This document shows positions 39,885-51,483 of a stretch of DNA of 64,000 nt, piece by piece. The stretch lies in the NCBI RefSeq assembly GCF_900187015.1, contig NZ_LT906479.1:5145974-5209973 (forward strand). Direction: 5' to 3'. This DNA is from Serratia ficaria. Lineage in GTDB: Bacteria > Pseudomonadota > Gammaproteobacteria > Enterobacterales > Enterobacteriaceae. The stretch's first letter is position 1. Every line of letters starts with the position of its first letter. The position numbers and the translations under genes were made by a program. A model generated the notes under the pieces. The model worked only from the letters and a program-made list of their open reading frames with translations, was not told the DNA's origin and did not search any database.

Positions 39885-41714
39885 ATGTGTGGAATTGTAG
39901 GCGCAGTAGCGCAACGTGATATTGCAGAAATCCTGTTGGAAGGTTTACGCCGTCTCGAGTACCGCGGTTACGACTCCGCCGGTTTGGCGGTGGTTGATGC
40001 CGAAGGCAACGTCAGCCGCCTGCGCCGCGTAGGCAAGGTGAATGCGCTTTCCGAAGCCGCAGAGCAGCATGAACTGCACGGCGGCACCGGTATCGCTCAT
40101 ACCCGCTGGGCGACCCACGGCGAACCGACCGAAGCGAACGCGCACCCGCATGTTTCCGATTACATTACCGTGGTGCATAACGGCATTATCGAAAACCACG
40201 AACCGCTGCGTGAACTGCTGATCGAACGCGGTTATCGTTTCAGCTCGGAAACCGACACCGAGGTGATTGCCCACCTGGTGCACTGGGAGCAAAAGCAGGG
40301 CGGCACGCTGCTGGAAGTGGTCCAGCGCGTGATCCCGCAGCTGCGCGGCGCCTATGGCACCGTGGTGATGGATAGCCGCGATCCCAGCGTGCTGGTGGCT
40401 GCGCGTTCCGGCAGCCCGCTGGTGATTGGCCGCGGCGTCGGCGAAAACTTCATCGCTTCCGATCAGCTGGCGCTGCTGCCGGTAACCCGTCGCTTTATCT
40501 TCCTGGAAGAAGGCGACGTGGTGGAAGTGACCCGCCGCACCGTCAGCATTTTCGACAAGCAGGGCAACGCCATCGAGCGCCCTGAAATCGAATCTCAGGT
40601 GCAGTACGACGCCGGCGACAAGGGCGCTTACCGCCACTACATGCAAAAAGAGATCTACGAACAGCCGCTGGCGCTGAAAAACACCCTGGAAGGGCGTTTC
40701 AGCCAGGGGCAAATCAACCTGAGCGAGCTGGGCCCGCGCGCCGACGAACTGCTGGCGAAGGTACAGCACGTGCAGATTATCGCCTGCGGCACTTCCTACC
40801 ACTCCGGCATGGTGGCGCGTTACTGGTTCGAAGCGCTGGCCGGCGTACCGTGCGACGTCGAAATCGCCTCCGAATTCCGCTACCGCAAATCGGCGGTGCG
40901 CCCGGGCAGCCTGATCATCACCCTGTCCCAATCCGGTGAAACCGCCGATACCCTGGCGGCGCTGCGCCTGTCCAAAGAGCTGGGCTATCTGGGGTCGCTG
41001 GCGGTGTGCAACGTGGCCGGTTCTTCGCTGGTGCGCGAATCCGATCTGGCGCTGATGACCCGGGCCGGCACCGAAATCGGCGTGGCCTCCACCAAGGCCT
41101 TCACCACCCAGCTGGCGGTATTGCTGATGCTGGTGGCGCGCCTCGGCCGCCTGAAGGGCATGGCGGAAAGCGTCGAGCATGACATCGTGCATGCGCTGCA
41201 GGCGTTGCCGGCGCGCATCGAGCAGATGCTGTCGATGGACAAAAACATCGAGGCGCTGGCGGAAGGTTTCTCCGACAAGCACCACGCGCTGTTCCTCGGC
41301 CGCGGCGATCAGTACCCGATCGCCATGGAAGGGGCGCTGAAGCTGAAAGAGATCTCCTACATTCACGCCGAAGCCTATGCGGCGGGCGAGCTGAAGCATG
41401 GCCCGCTGGCGCTGATCGACGCCGATATGCCGGTGATCGTGGTGGCGCCGAACAACGAGCTGTTGGAAAAGCTGAAATCCAACATTGAAGAAGTGCGCGC
41501 GCGCGGCGGCCAGCTGTACGTGTTCGCCGATCAGGACGCCGGCTTCGTCAGCAGCGAAGGCATGACCATCATCCCTCTGCCGCACGTCGAAGAAATCGTG
41601 GCACCAATCTTCTACACCGTGCCGTTGCAGCTGCTGTCTTACCACGTGGCGCTGATCAAAGGCACCGACGTTGACCAGCCGCGCAACCTGGCGAAGTCTG
41701 TCACCGTAGAGTAA
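39885..41714 (+). CDS. glmS: Glutamine–fructose-6-phosphate aminotransferase GlmS
   Basis: This 609-residue enzyme converts fructose-6-P and glutamine to glucosamine-6-P. Cys2 after the initiator Met is the N-terminal nucleophile of the glutaminase domain (CGIVGAV); two SIS sugar-isomerase domains follow, and the C-terminus ends [13 protein letters not shown] as in E. coli. It lies downstream of glmU; in E. coli the pair is co-transcribed and glmS is controlled by the small RNAs GlmY/GlmZ. Confidence 0.97.
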   Translation: MCGIVGAVAQRDIAEILLEGLRRLEYRGYDSAGLAVVDAEGNVSRLRRVGKVNALSEAAEQHELHGGTGIAHTRWATHGEPTEANAHPHVSDYITVVHNGIIENHEPLRELLIERGYRFSSETDTEVIAHLVHWEQKQGGTLLEVVQRVIPQLRGAYGTVVMDSRDPSVLVAARSGSPLVIGRGVGENFIASDQLALLPVTRRFIFLEEGDVVEVTRRTVSIFDKQGNAIERPEIESQVQYDAGDKGAYRHYMQKEIYEQPLALKNTLEGRFSQGQINLSELGPRADELLAKVQHVQIIACGTSYHSGMVARYWFEALAGVPCDVEIASEFRYRKSAVRPGSLIITLSQSGETADTLAALRLSKELGYLGSLAVCNVAGSSLVRESDLALMTRAGTEIGVASTKAFTTQLAVLLMLVARLGRLKGMAESVEHDIVHALQALPARIEQMLSMDKNIEALAEGFSDKHHALFLGRGDQYPIAMEGALKLKEISYIHAEAYAAGELKHGPLALIDADMPVIVVAPNNELLEKLKSNIEEVRARGGQLYVFADQDAGFVSSEGMTIIPLPHVEEIVAPIFYTVPLQLLSYHVALIKGTDVDQPRNLAKSVTVE

Positions 41715-41733
41715 TTTTTCTCAGGCATCATCG

Positions 41734-41762
41734 AAAAGCCGGCCGCTGCGCCGGCTTTTTTC
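41734..41762 (+). terminator. Terminator after glmS
   Basis: A 10-bp stem AAAAGCCGGC/GCCGGCTTTT (41734–41743 with 41750–41759) with a six-base loop is followed by a T-run, 20 bp past the glmS stop. Confidence 0.9.
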
Positions 41763-41932
41763 ATGGCGGCAACCACCATGACACCGAAGCGACATTTTGA
41801 ATAAAAGTTGTCATATTCAAGCGGATAGATAGGGTGAAAACGGTTTTTTTATTGATTGATAATTGAGGTGTTTTATATTTAACTGGCTGATTTTTATGGT
41901 GAGTTAGCCTGTTTTTATCGGGTGTAATATAA

Positions 41933-41976
41933 CTGTCATATTGCGTACATTTTTCTGTCACCAAACTGTCCTATTT
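41933..41976 (+). promoter_or_regulatory. Pho box upstream of pstS (four 11-bp repeats)
   Basis: CTGTCATATTG, CGTACATTTTT, CTGTCACCAAA and CTGTCCTATTT follow one another at exactly 11-bp spacing from 41933. This is the direct-repeat form bound by phosphorylated PhoB, replacing the −35 element. It sits about 75 bp before pstS. Confidence 0.9.
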
Positions 41977-42049
41977 TCCCTCCTGCAGCAATACTTACTC
42001 TGATTAAAACGACTCGAAGTCGATTTTAAATATCCCATTAGGAGGGATT

Positions 42050-43090
42050 ATGAAACTGATGCGTACCACCGTCGCCAGTATTGTGGCAGCGACTTTCTCC
42101 CTGACCGCCGTGTCCGCGTTCGCTGCTGCCAGCCTGACCGGTGCAGGTGCGACATTCCCCGCTCCGGTTTACGCCAAGTGGGCAGATTCTTATCAGAAAG
42201 AAACCGGCAACAAAGTTAACTATCAGGGGATCGGTTCCTCTGGCGGCGTGAAGCAGATCGTGGCCAATACCGTTGACTTTGGCGCCTCCGACGCCCCGCT
42301 GTCCGACGACAAGCTGGCGGCTGACGGCCTGTTCCAGTTCCCGACCGTGATCGGCGGCGTGGTGCTGGCGGTCAATATACCGGGCATCAAATCCGGCGAA
42401 CTGACGCTGGACGGCCAAACCCTGGGCGATATCTACCTGGGCAACGTGAAGAAATGGAATGACCCGGCAATCGCCAAGCTGAACCCGGGCGTGAAGCTAC
42501 CGGATCAAAATATCGCCGTGGTGCGCCGTGCTGACGGCTCAGGCACCTCGTTCGTGTTCACCAGCTACCTGGCCAAGGCCAACGCGCAGTGGAAAGAGAA
42601 AATCGGCGCCGGTTCTACCGTTAACTGGCCAACCGGCCTGGGCGGCAAGGGCAACGACGGCATCGCCGCCTTCGTACAGCGTCTGCCTGGCTCCATCGGC
42701 TACGTTGAGTACGCCTACGCCAAGCAGAACAACCTGGCTTACACCAAGCTTATCTCCGCAGACGGCAAGCCGGTGAGCCCGACCGAAGAGAGCTTCAGCA
42801 ACGCCGCCAAAGGCGTGGACTGGAGCAAGACCTTCGCACAGGACCTGACCAACCAGAAAGGTGAGGACGCGTGGCCTATCACCTCCACCACCTTCATCCT
42901 GGTGCACAAAGAGCAGAAAAACCCTGCTCAGGGCGCCGAAGTGCTGAAATTCTTCGACTGGGCGTACAAAACCGGCGCCAAACAGGCTAACGACCTGGAC
43001 TACGCTTCTCTGCCGAACGAAGTGGTTGAGCAGGTGCGCGCGGCATGGAAAACCAACGTAAAAGACAGTTCCGGTAAAGCGCTGTACTAA
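42050..43090 (+). CDS. pstS: Phosphate ABC transporter, periplasmic binding protein PstS
   Basis: This 346-residue protein has a Sec signal peptide (cleavage near SAFA-AA) and the phosphate-binding loops [15 protein letters not shown] and [12 protein letters not shown]. It captures inorganic phosphate for PstCAB. It is the first gene of the Pho-controlled operon and starts behind TAGGAGGG. Confidence 0.97.
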   Translation: MKLMRTTVASIVAATFSLTAVSAFAAASLTGAGATFPAPVYAKWADSYQKETGNKVNYQGIGSSGGVKQIVANTVDFGASDAPLSDDKLAADGLFQFPTVIGGVVLAVNIPGIKSGELTLDGQTLGDIYLGNVKKWNDPAIAKLNPGVKLPDQNIAVVRRADGSGTSFVFTSYLAKANAQWKEKIGAGSTVNWPTGLGGKGNDGIAAFVQRLPGSIGYVEYAYAKQNNLAYTKLISADGKPVSPTEESFSNAAKGVDWSKTFAQDLTNQKGEDAWPITSTTFILVHKEQKNPAQGAEVLKFFDWAYKTGAKQANDLDYASLPNEVVEQVRAAWKTNVKDSSGKALY

Positions 43091-43097
43091 CAACGCA

Positions 43098-43130
43098 GGG
43101 GCGCGGGTAACGCCGCGCCCCACTCAGTTT
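43098..43130 (+). terminator. Hairpin (attenuator) between pstS and pstC
   Basis: A perfect 9-bp GC stem GGGGCGCGG/CCGCGCCCC (43098–43106 with 43113–43121) followed by a short T-rich run lies eight bases past pstS. It probably reduces or stabilises transcription such that PstS is made in excess over the membrane subunits. Confidence 0.65.
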
Positions 43131-43186
43131 TTCAGGGTTCAGCCCGTATTGGGTGGGCCTGCCAGGGTTAAAACAGAGAGCAATCT

Positions 43187-44143
43187 ATGGCTGAGTACAA
43201 GCCGACCATTAAAGCACCGAGTAAAAATGGTGACGTCATCTTCAGCGCGCTGGTTCGACTGGCTGCGCTGATTACCCTATTGTTGCTGGGCGGCATTATT
43301 GTTTCGCTGATCTTCGCCTCCTGGCCGAGCATGCAGAAATTCGGCTTCGCCTTCCTGTGGACCAAAGAGTGGGATGCGCCGGCCGAGCAGTTCGGCGCGC
43401 TGGTGCCTATCTACGGCACCGTGGTCACCTCGCTGATTGCATTGATCATCGCCGTGCCGGTGAGCTTCGGCATCGCGCTGTTCCTGACCGAACTGGCGCC
43501 AAACTGGCTGAAGCGCCCGCTGGGCATCGCCATCGAGCTGCTGGCGGCGATCCCGAGCATCGTTTACGGCATGTGGGGCCTGTTCGTGTTCGCCCCGCTG
43601 TTCGCCGAGTATTTCCAGACCCCGGTCGGCGAGGTGCTGTCCGGCATTCCGATCGTCGGTGAGCTGTTCTCCGGCCCGGCCTTCGGCATCGGCATTCTGG
43701 CCGCCGGGGTGATCCTGGCCATCATGATCATCCCTTACATCGCCGCGGTAATGCGCGACGTGTTCGAACAAACCCCGGTGATGATGAAAGAATCGGCCTA
43801 CGGCATCGGCTGCACCACCTGGGAAGTTATCTGGCGCATCGTGCTGCCGTTCACCAAGAACGGCGTGATCGGCGGCGTTATGCTGGGCCTGGGGCGCGCG
43901 CTGGGTGAAACCATGGCGGTGACCTTCATCATCGGCAACACCTACCAGCTCGACAGCGCTTCGCTGTATATGCCGGGCAACAGCATCACTTCGGCGCTGG
44001 CCAACGAATTCGCCGAAGCGGAATCGGGCGTGCATACCGCCGCGCTGATGGAGCTGGGCCTGATTCTGTTTGTGATTACCTTTATCGTCCTGGCGCTGTC
44101 GAAATTGATGATCATGCGTCTGGCCAAGAACGAGGGCCGCTAA
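43187..44143 (+). CDS. pstC: Phosphate ABC transporter permease PstC
   Basis: This 318-residue inner-membrane protein has six transmembrane segments and the ABC permease loop [14 protein letters not shown] that contacts PstB. With PstA it forms the phosphate channel. It ends one base before the pstA start. Confidence 0.96.
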   Translation: MAEYKPTIKAPSKNGDVIFSALVRLAALITLLLLGGIIVSLIFASWPSMQKFGFAFLWTKEWDAPAEQFGALVPIYGTVVTSLIALIIAVPVSFGIALFLTELAPNWLKRPLGIAIELLAAIPSIVYGMWGLFVFAPLFAEYFQTPVGEVLSGIPIVGELFSGPAFGIGILAAGVILAIMIIPYIAAVMRDVFEQTPVMMKESAYGIGCTTWEVIWRIVLPFTKNGVIGGVMLGLGRALGETMAVTFIIGNTYQLDSASLYMPGNSITSALANEFAEAESGVHTAALMELGLILFVITFIVLALSKLMIMRLAKNEGR

Positions 44144-44144
44144 G

Positions 44145-45035
44145 GTGACGACGATGGATATGCAAAACAACGTAGCGCTGGCGGAAAGCCGCCGCAAAAT
44201 GCAGGCCTGGCGCCGGCAGAAGAACCGCCTGGCGCTGTTCCTGTCGATGGCGACCATGGTGTTTGGCCTGTTCTGGCTGGTGTGGATCCTGTTCTCCACC
44301 GTCACCAAGGGCGTCGACGGCATGTCGCTGGCGCTGTTCACCGAAATGACCCCGCCGCCGAACACCGCGGGCGGCGGCCTGGCCAACGCCATCGCCGGCA
44401 GCGGGCTGTTGATCCTGTGGGCGACGATATTCGGCACGCCGCTGGGCATCATGGCCGGCATCTACCTGGCGGAATACGGCCGCAAATCCTGGCTGGCGGA
44501 GGTTATCCGCTTTATCAACGATATTCTGCTGTCTGCGCCGTCGATCGTGGTGGGGCTGTTCGTCTACACCATCGTGGTGGCGAAGATGGAGCACTTCTCC
44601 GGCTGGGCCGGCATTATCGCGCTGGCGCTGCTGCAGGTGCCGATCGTCATCCGTACCACCGAGAACATGCTGAAGCTGGTGCCGGACACGCTGCGCGAAG
44701 CGGCCTATGCGCTGGGCACGCCGAAATGGCGCATGATTTCCGCCATCACGCTGAAGGCTTCGGTGTCCGGCATTATCACCGGCGTGCTGCTGGCGATTGC
44801 GCGTATCGCCGGGGAAACCGCTCCGCTGCTGTTCACCTCGTTGTCGAACCAGTTCTGGAGCACCGACCTGATGCAGCCGATCGCCAACCTGCCGGTGACC
44901 ATTTTCAAATTCGCCATGAGCCCGTTCGCCGAATGGCAGCAGCTGGCCTGGGCCGGGGTGCTGTTGATCACCCTGTGCGTACTGTTACTGAATATTCTGG
45001 CGCGTGTGGTTTTCGCCAAGAAAAAGCATTCATAA
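44145..45035 (+). CDS. pstA: Phosphate ABC transporter permease PstA
   Basis: This 296-residue permease matches E. coli PstA closely (e.g. [20 protein letters not shown] and the EAA loop [13 protein letters not shown]). The GTG at 44145, one base after pstC, gives the E. coli length; an ATG at 44154 is the alternative start. Confidence 0.95.
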   Translation: MTTMDMQNNVALAESRRKMQAWRRQKNRLALFLSMATMVFGLFWLVWILFSTVTKGVDGMSLALFTEMTPPPNTAGGGLANAIAGSGLLILWATIFGTPLGIMAGIYLAEYGRKSWLAEVIRFINDILLSAPSIVVGLFVYTIVVAKMEHFSGWAGIIALALLQVPIVIRTTENMLKLVPDTLREAAYALGTPKWRMISAITLKASVSGIITGVLLAIARIAGETAPLLFTSLSNQFWSTDLMQPIANLPVTIFKFAMSPFAEWQQLAWAGVLLITLCVLLLNILARVVFAKKKHS

Positions 45036-45860
<825 letters not shown>

Positions 45861-45871
45861 TAGGACGCATC

Positions 45872-46606
45872 ATGGATAACCTGAATTTAAATAAACACAT
45901 TTCCGGCCAGTTCAACGCAGAGCTCGAGCATATCCGCACCCAGGTGCTGACCATGGGCGGGCTGGTGGAGCAACAGCTGACCGACGCCATCACCGCCATG
46001 CACAATCAGGACGGCGAGCTGGCCAAGCGCGTGATCGAAGGCGACGCCAAGGTCAACATGATGGAAGTGGCGATCGACGAAGCCTGCGTGCGCATCATCG
46101 CCAAGCGCCAGCCCACCGCCAGCGATCTGCGCCTGGTGATGGCGATCATCAAAACCATTTCCGAGCTGGAACGCATCGGCGACGTGGCGGACAAGATCTG
46201 CCGCACCGCGCTGGAGAAGTTCTCGCACCAGCATCAGCCGCTGCTGGTCAGCCTGGAATCGCTGGGCCGCCATACCGTGCAGATGCTGCACGATGTGCTG
46301 GACGCCTTTGCGCGCATGGATCTGGATGAAGCGATCCGTATTTATCGCGAAGATAAAAAGGTCGACCAGGAATATGAAGGCATCGTGCGTCAGCTGATGA
46401 CCTACATGATGGAAGATTCGCGCACCATTCCGAGCGTGCTGACCGCGCTGTTCTGCGCCCGTTCGATCGAACGCATCGGCGACCGCTGCCAGAATATCTG
46501 CGAATTTATCTTCTACTTCGTTAAAGGCCAGGATTTTCGCCATATCGGCGGCGACGCGCTGGAAAAGCTGCTGTCCGCCGACGGCAAAAACGAAGAAAAA
46601 GAGTAA
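45872..46606 (+). CDS. phoU: Phosphate regulon negative regulator PhoU
   Basis: This 244-residue all-helical protein consists of two PhoU repeats, each with metal-binding Glu/Asp clusters ([12 protein letters not shown] and [12 protein letters not shown]). It links Pst transport to PhoR and silences the Pho regulon in high phosphate. The ATG at 45872 ([15 protein letters not shown]) fits E. coli; it is 11 bp after pstB. Confidence 0.97.
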   Translation: MDNLNLNKHISGQFNAELEHIRTQVLTMGGLVEQQLTDAITAMHNQDGELAKRVIEGDAKVNMMEVAIDEACVRIIAKRQPTASDLRLVMAIIKTISELERIGDVADKICRTALEKFSHQHQPLLVSLESLGRHTVQMLHDVLDAFARMDLDEAIRIYREDKKVDQEYEGIVRQLMTYMMEDSRTIPSVLTALFCARSIERIGDRCQNICEFIFYFVKGQDFRHIGGDALEKLLSADGKNEEKE

Positions 46607-46630
46607 CTCCCCCCGGGCATTGTCCTCTGA

Positions 46631-46652
46631 AGGCGCAGTATTCTGCGCCTTT
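46631..46652 (+). terminator. Terminator after phoU
   Basis: An 8-bp stem AGGCGCAG/CTGCGCCT (46631–46638 with 46643–46650) and a TTTATT tail end the pst–phoU operon. Confidence 0.85.
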
Positions 46653-46774
46653 ATTCCATCTGAAACGCCTAAAGATATAAAGGTTATAAATATAGCTTTT
46701 TATATTATTTCCTGACCTATGTGGCTCTTGCTAGCTTATCAGCCAGCAGGACATCAACCACTTAGGAGCTGTTT

Positions 46775-47614
46775 ATGAAACATCGCGCTTTGGCCTTAAC
46801 GCTGTTAGCCAGTCTGACCGGCCTTGCCGCCGGCGCCGCGCACGCGGACAAACTCGACGATATCAAGCAAGCCGGCGTGGTGCGCATCGCGGTGTTCGAC
46901 AGCAACCCGCCGTTCGGCTATATCGATCCGCAAAGCAAAAAGCTGGTGGGCTACGACGTTGACGTCGCCGAGGCGATCGGCAAGGCGCTGGGCGTGAAGG
47001 TGGAGCTGCGCGCCACCAACCCGGCCAACCGCATTCCGCTGCTGGTGTCGAAGAAGGTCGATCTGATCGCCGCCAACTTCACCATTACTGACGAGCGCGC
47101 CAAGGAAGTGAACTTCAGCGTGCCGTATTTCGCCACCGGCCAGAAATTTATCGCCCACAAGGGCGTGCTGAAAACGCCGGAAGACATCAAAAAGCTGCGC
47201 ATCGGCGCGGACAAGGGCACGGTGCAGGAGATCACGCTGCGCGAACACTACCCGACGGCCAAGGTGATCTCTTACGACGATACCCCGCTGGCGTTTGTGG
47301 CGCTGCGCAACGGCAACGTGCAGGCGATCACCCAGGACGACGCCAAGCTGGTGGGCCTGCTCGGCAACCTGCCGGCGGCGCAGAAGGCGGACTTCGAGAT
47401 CTCGCCGTTCAGCATCACCAAAGAATACCAGGGCGTGGGGATCCCGAAAGGCGAGGATCGCCTGACCGCCACCATCAACGACACGTTGATCAAGCTGGAA
47501 AAAGACGGTGAAGCGGTGAAAATTTACGATCGCTGGTTCGGGCCGGACACCAAGTCGGCGCAGCCGCGCGGCGATTTCAAGATCGCGCCGTTGGATCAAC
47601 AGCCGAAGGCCTGA
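46775..47614 (+). CDS. Amino-acid ABC transporter, periplasmic binding protein
   Basis: This 279-residue protein has a Sec signal peptide (cleavage near AAHA-DKLDD) and a type II solute-binding fold of the polar amino-acid class: DSNPPFGYIDPQSKKLVGYDVDVAEAIG at the start, then the ligand-site block IAANFTITDERAKEVNFSVPYF. The ligand is probably a polar or acidic amino acid but cannot be fixed from sequence. Two permease genes follow; an ATPase gene does not. An AT-rich promoter region (46680–46760) precedes it. Confidence 0.9.
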   Translation: MKHRALALTLLASLTGLAAGAAHADKLDDIKQAGVVRIAVFDSNPPFGYIDPQSKKLVGYDVDVAEAIGKALGVKVELRATNPANRIPLLVSKKVDLIAANFTITDERAKEVNFSVPYFATGQKFIAHKGVLKTPEDIKKLRIGADKGTVQEITLREHYPTAKVISYDDTPLAFVALRNGNVQAITQDDAKLVGLLGNLPAAQKADFEISPFSITKEYQGVGIPKGEDRLTATINDTLIKLEKDGEAVKIYDRWFGPDTKSAQPRGDFKIAPLDQQPKA

Positions 47615-47640
47615 TTGTCGGCAGGCTGATAGGCGAGAGT

Positions 47641-47668
47641 AGGGGCGCAGCTTGCTGCGCCCCTGACG
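47641..47668 (+). terminator. Hairpin between binding-protein and permease genes
   Basis: A perfect 10-bp stem AGGGGCGCAG/CTGCGCCCCT with a CTTG loop (47641–47664) followed by GACGCATTTT lies just past the binding-protein gene. Like the pstS–pstC hairpin, it likely raises binding-protein output relative to the permeases. Confidence 0.65.
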
Positions 47669-47692
47669 CATTTTGCAAGACAAGGAATGACC

Positions 47693-48406
47693 ATGAATCT
47701 GGACTGGCTGTTGGCGCCGCAATACCTGAGCTGGCTGTGGCAAGGGTTTCTGCTGACGCTGTGGCTCTCCGCCTGTGCGGGCCTGGCGGCTACGCTGCTG
47801 GGTTTCCTGCTGGCGGCGATGCGCGACAGCAGCCTGCGCCCGTTGCGCTGGCTGGCGGTGGCCTACAGTTCGCTGTTCCGCAATACGCCGCTGCTGGTGC
47901 AGCTGTTTTTCTGGTACTTCGCCGCCGGGCAGATCCTGCCTGCCGGCGCCATGCAGTGGTTGAACGCCTCGCACCGCATCGGCCCGCTTGAGTGGCCGTC
48001 GTTTGAGTTTCTCGCCGGCTTCTTCGGCCTGACGCTGTATTCCACCGCCTTTATCGCCGAAGAGATCCGTTCCGGCATCCGCGGCGTCGCCGGCGGGCAA
48101 AAATACGCCGCCAACGCGCTGGGGCTGACCGGCTGGCAGGCGATGCGCTACGTGGTGCTGCCGCAGGCGTTGAAAATCGCCTTGCCGCCGCTGCTGGGGC
48201 AGTACATGAACGTGATAAAGAATTCGTCGCTGACCATGGCGATCGGCGTCGCCGAGCTGTCGTACGCTTCGCGACAGGTGGAAACCGAAACGCTGCGCAC
48301 CTTCCAGGCGTTCGGCGTCGCCACGGTGCTGTACATCGCCATCATCGCGCTGCTGGAAGGCTGGGGCATGTGGCGCCAGCAGCGCAAGCCGCTGAGGGGG
48401 CACTAA
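47693..48406 (+). CDS. Amino-acid ABC transporter permease, first subunit
   Basis: This 237-residue permease of the His/Glu/Gln/Arg family has about five membrane segments. It has the diagnostic FRNTPLLVQLFFWYF and the EAA loop ANALGLTGWQAMRYVVLPQAL. I chose the ATG at 47693, well spaced from AAGGAA; an ATG two codons earlier overlaps that site. It is followed by the second permease after one base. Confidence 0.92.
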   Translation: MNLDWLLAPQYLSWLWQGFLLTLWLSACAGLAATLLGFLLAAMRDSSLRPLRWLAVAYSSLFRNTPLLVQLFFWYFAAGQILPAGAMQWLNASHRIGPLEWPSFEFLAGFFGLTLYSTAFIAEEIRSGIRGVAGGQKYAANALGLTGWQAMRYVVLPQALKIALPPLLGQYMNVIKNSSLTMAIGVAELSYASRQVETETLRTFQAFGVATVLYIAIIALLEGWGMWRQQRKPLRGH

Positions 48407-48407
48407 G

Positions 48408-49148
48408 ATGGATTTCAGCGTAATTTACGACAACCTGGGCTACCTGCTGTGGGGCACCTGGCCGGACGGCCCGTTGGGCGGCGCGGCGCTGACGCTGGCG
48501 ATCAGCCTGATGGCCGGCGTGGCCTCGGCCATGCTCGGCACGCTGCTCGGCGTGGCGTTGGCGATGTCGCGCGGCGTCGCGGCCGGGCTGCTGGCGGCGG
48601 CGCTGGGCTTTTTCCGCGCCATTCCGGTGATCATGCTGATTTTCTGGACCTATTTCCTGCTGCCCATCGTATTTGGCGTCGACATCCCGGAAATTACCAC
48701 CGTGGTGTGCGCGCTGGCGCTGATCGCCTCGGCCTATCTGGCCCATGCGGTGAAGGCCGGCATCGCCGCTATCGGCCCCGGGCAGTGGCAGGCCGGGTTG
48801 TCGCTGGGGCTGACCCGTTGGCAAACGCTGCGCATGATCGTGCTGCCGCAGGCGCTGCGCATGATGGCGCCGTCGTTCATCAACCAGTGGATCTCCCTGA
48901 TCAAGGACACCTCGCTGGCCTATATCGTCGGCGTCGGCGAGCTGACCTTCCTGGCGACGCAGGTCAACAACCGCAGCATGGTGTACCCGATGGAGGTATT
49001 CCTGTTCGTCGCGCTGGTATACTTCATTTTCTGTTTGGCGCTCGACCTGCTGGCCAACGCGGTCAATCGCCGCTTCAGCGCGCAAACCCGGGCGCTGAAG
49101 CGGTCCTGGCGCTGGTGGCGCAACAAGCCGCCGCTGCCGGCCGGCTAA
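48408..49148 (+). CDS. Amino-acid ABC transporter permease, second subunit
   Basis: This 246-residue permease pairs with the previous gene. It shows FFRAIPVIMLIFWTYF and the EAA loop GLSLGLTRWQTLRMIVLPQALR. It ends by overlapping the convergent yieH by 4 bp, so there is no room for an ATPase gene in this operon; the subunit must come from elsewhere in the genome. Confidence 0.92.
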   Translation: MDFSVIYDNLGYLLWGTWPDGPLGGAALTLAISLMAGVASAMLGTLLGVALAMSRGVAAGLLAAALGFFRAIPVIMLIFWTYFLLPIVFGVDIPEITTVVCALALIASAYLAHAVKAGIAAIGPGQWQAGLSLGLTRWQTLRMIVLPQALRMMAPSFINQWISLIKDTSLAYIVGVGELTFLATQVNNRSMVYPMEVFLFVALVYFIFCLALDLLANAVNRRFSAQTRALKRSWRWWRNKPPLPAG

Positions 49149-49813
49149 TCGCGGGTGAGTTGCCAGCCGCGTGCGCGCCACAGCGCGGGCAGCTGGCTCA
49201 AATCGTCGAAGGGGGTCACCAACGGGTGGTCTATCGGCGGATTGTGCGGATCGGCGCAGAAGTAAAACACCGGGATGCCGGCGGCGATGCCGGCCTGGGC
49301 GCCGGCGGGGGAGTCGTCCACCAGAATGCAGCGCTCCACCGGCACCCGCATCTTTTCCGCCGCGTGAAAGACGATGGCCGGATCCGGTTTCCAGCGCTGG
49401 ATGTCATAGCCGCTGAACAGCCGGTCATCAAAATAGGGCAGCATGTCGGTCAGGCCGAGCGAGTGCTGCATCTTGCCGACCGGCCCGTTGGAAACGGTGC
49501 AGATTGGCGCCGTCACCTGCGCCAGCAGCTTGCGCGCACCGGGGATCTCCTGCAGCTCGCTGTCGAACAGCCGCGCCACTTCCTGGCGGTACAGCGGCTC
49601 CAGCTCTTCTTTCGCCAGCGCGACGCCGTGTTCGGCGTTGACCCGATCGATAATCTCGTACAGCTTCACCCCTTTGTACTTTTTGAACACCTCTTCCAGC
49701 GACAGCTGAATGCCATAGTGGGCGAACATGTGCACATAGGCCTTGCTGCACAGCACTTCGCTGTCCACCAGCGTGCCGTCGCAATCAAATAAAATGCAGT
49801 CGATCTGAGCCAT
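49145..49813 (-). CDS. yieH: 6-phosphogluconate phosphatase YieH (HAD family)
   Basis: This 222-residue HAD hydrolase has motif I DCDGTLVDSE (nucleophile Asp in FDCDGT), motif II TVSNGP, and motifs III/IV in WKPDP and LVDDSPAGAQAG. E. coli YieH (221 aa) dephosphorylates 6-phosphogluconate and purine nucleotides. Its position next to adeP follows the E. coli order. Confidence 0.93.
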   Translation of the reverse strand: MAQIDCILFDCDGTLVDSEVLCSKAYVHMFAHYGIQLSLEEVFKKYKGVKLYEIIDRVNAEHGVALAKEELEPLYRQEVARLFDSELQEIPGARKLLAQVTAPICTVSNGPVGKMQHSLGLTDMLPYFDDRLFSGYDIQRWKPDPAIVFHAAEKMRVPVERCILVDDSPAGAQAGIAAGIPVFYFCADPHNPPIDHPLVTPFDDLSQLPALWRARGWQLTRD

Positions 49814-49973
49814 CGGGATAAGGGTCCTGGGTTAAAGGGGGAGATACCTCACTTTAACCGTATCGGCCAGGATTGCGACCCCTTAATGCCGGTTTGCCGA
49901 TGAGTTGGGGATTATGGCCGTAAAGACGGCGAAAAAAACCTGTGAGCGACGTCAAAAGCCTGACTTTTTGTTA

Positions 49974-50097
49974 TATACCCGTCATACTTGAAACCGCATC
50001 TGTGTTGGCTGCGAGCGCTCACCCCAGTCACTTACTTGTGTAAGCTTCCGGGGGCGTTCTTGCCGTCGTGATGCGAGTCCAAATTATTTTGGGTATG
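49974..50097. repeat. ERIC element upstream of adeP
   Basis: Ends TATACCC/GGGTAT and the cores GCTCACCCCAGTCACTTACTT and GTAAGCTTCCGGGGGC identify a third ERIC (~124 bp). It lies in the divergent yieH–adeP gap, ending 43 bp before adeP, so it may belong to the adeP leader. Confidence 0.88.
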
Positions 50098-50139
50098 GGA
50101 TAGCGGCGACTGTCCATTCCTCTCTTCGGAATTCTGATA

Positions 50140-51477
50140 ATGACCAAACCAGTATCTGGCCTTGCCGCAGAGCAAGGTTTGCTTGGGCGCGTGTTCAAAC
50201 TCAAGCAGCATGGAACCACGGCGCGTACGGAAACGATTGCCGGTATCACCACCTTCCTGACCATGGTGTATATCGTGTTCGTTAACCCCCAAATCCTGGG
50301 CGCGGCGGGCATGGATACGCAGGCGGTGTTTGTGACCACCTGCCTGATCGCCGCTTTCGGCAGCATTCTGATGGGGCTGCTGGCGAATCTGCCGGTGGCG
50401 CTGGCGCCGGCGATGGGTCTGAACGCCTTCTTCGCCTTCGTGGTGGTCGGGGCGATGGGCATTTCCTGGCAGGTGGGCATGGGCGCTATCTTCTGGGGCG
50501 CCGTCGGCCTGCTGCTGCTGACCATTTTCCGCATTCGTTACTGGATGATCGCCAACATCCCGGTCAGCCTGAGGATCGGCATTACCAGCGGCATCGGCCT
50601 GTTTATCGGCATGATGGGGCTGAAAAACGCCGGCATCGTGGTGGCCAACCCGGACACGCTGGTCACCATCGGCAGCCTGACCTCGCACAACGTGCTGCTG
50701 GGGGCGCTCGGCTTCTTTATCATTGCGGTGCTGTCTTCACGCAGCTTCCATGCGGCGGTGCTGGTATCCATCGTGGTGACCACCCTGATCGGCTGGGCGC
50801 TGGGCGACGTCAAATACGGCGGCGTGTTCTCCATGCCGCCGAGCATCACCTCGGTGGTGGGCCAGGTCGATCTGACCGGCGCGCTGAACCTTGGCCTGGC
50901 CGGCGTGATCTTCTCCTTCATGCTGGTTAACCTGTTCGACTCTTCCGGCACGCTGATCGGTGTGACCGACAAGGCCGGATTGACCGATGAGAGCGGCAAA
51001 TTCCCGCGCATGAAGCAGGCGCTGTACGTCGACAGCATCAGCTCGGTCGCCGGTTCGCTGGCGGGCACCTCTTCCGTCACCGCCTATATCGAAAGCTCGT
51101 CCGGCGTGGCCGTCGGCGGCCGTACCGGCCTGACCGCCGTCGTGACCGGCATTCTGTTCCTGTTGGTGATCTTCCTTTCGCCGCTGGCGGGCATGGTGCC
51201 GGCTTACGCCGCCGCCGGCGCGCTGATCTACGTGGGCGTGTTGATGACCGCCAGCCTGGCGCGGGTGAAGTGGGACGACCTGACCGAGGCGGTGCCGGCG
51301 TTCGTCACCGCGGTGATGATGCCGTTCAGCTTCTCGATTACCGAAGGCATCGCGCTCGGCTTCATCTCTTACTGCGTGATGAAGCTCGGCACCGGCCGCT
51401 GGCGCGAGATCGGCCCGTGCGTGATCGTGGTGGCGCTGCTGTTTGTGCTGAAGATTGCCTTCGTCGACGGTCATTGA
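50140..51477 (+). CDS. adeP: Adenine permease AdeP (YieG)
   Basis: This 445-residue transporter of the AzgA-like NCS2 group has about 13 hydrophobic segments. It shows the family motifs PAMGLNAFFAFVVV and NLFDSSGTLIGVTDKAG. It imports adenine with protons. Length and neighbours (yieH, chrR) agree with E. coli. Confidence 0.94.
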   Translation: MTKPVSGLAAEQGLLGRVFKLKQHGTTARTETIAGITTFLTMVYIVFVNPQILGAAGMDTQAVFVTTCLIAAFGSILMGLLANLPVALAPAMGLNAFFAFVVVGAMGISWQVGMGAIFWGAVGLLLLTIFRIRYWMIANIPVSLRIGITSGIGLFIGMMGLKNAGIVVANPDTLVTIGSLTSHNVLLGALGFFIIAVLSSRSFHAAVLVSIVVTTLIGWALGDVKYGGVFSMPPSITSVVGQVDLTGALNLGLAGVIFSFMLVNLFDSSGTLIGVTDKAGLTDESGKFPRMKQALYVDSISSVAGSLAGTSSVTAYIESSSGVAVGGRTGLTAVVTGILFLLVIFLSPLAGMVPAYAAAGALIYVGVLMTASLARVKWDDLTEAVPAFVTAVMMPFSFSITEGIALGFISYCVMKLGTGRWREIGPCVIVVALLFVLKIAFVDGH

Positions 51478-51483
51478 TGCAAA

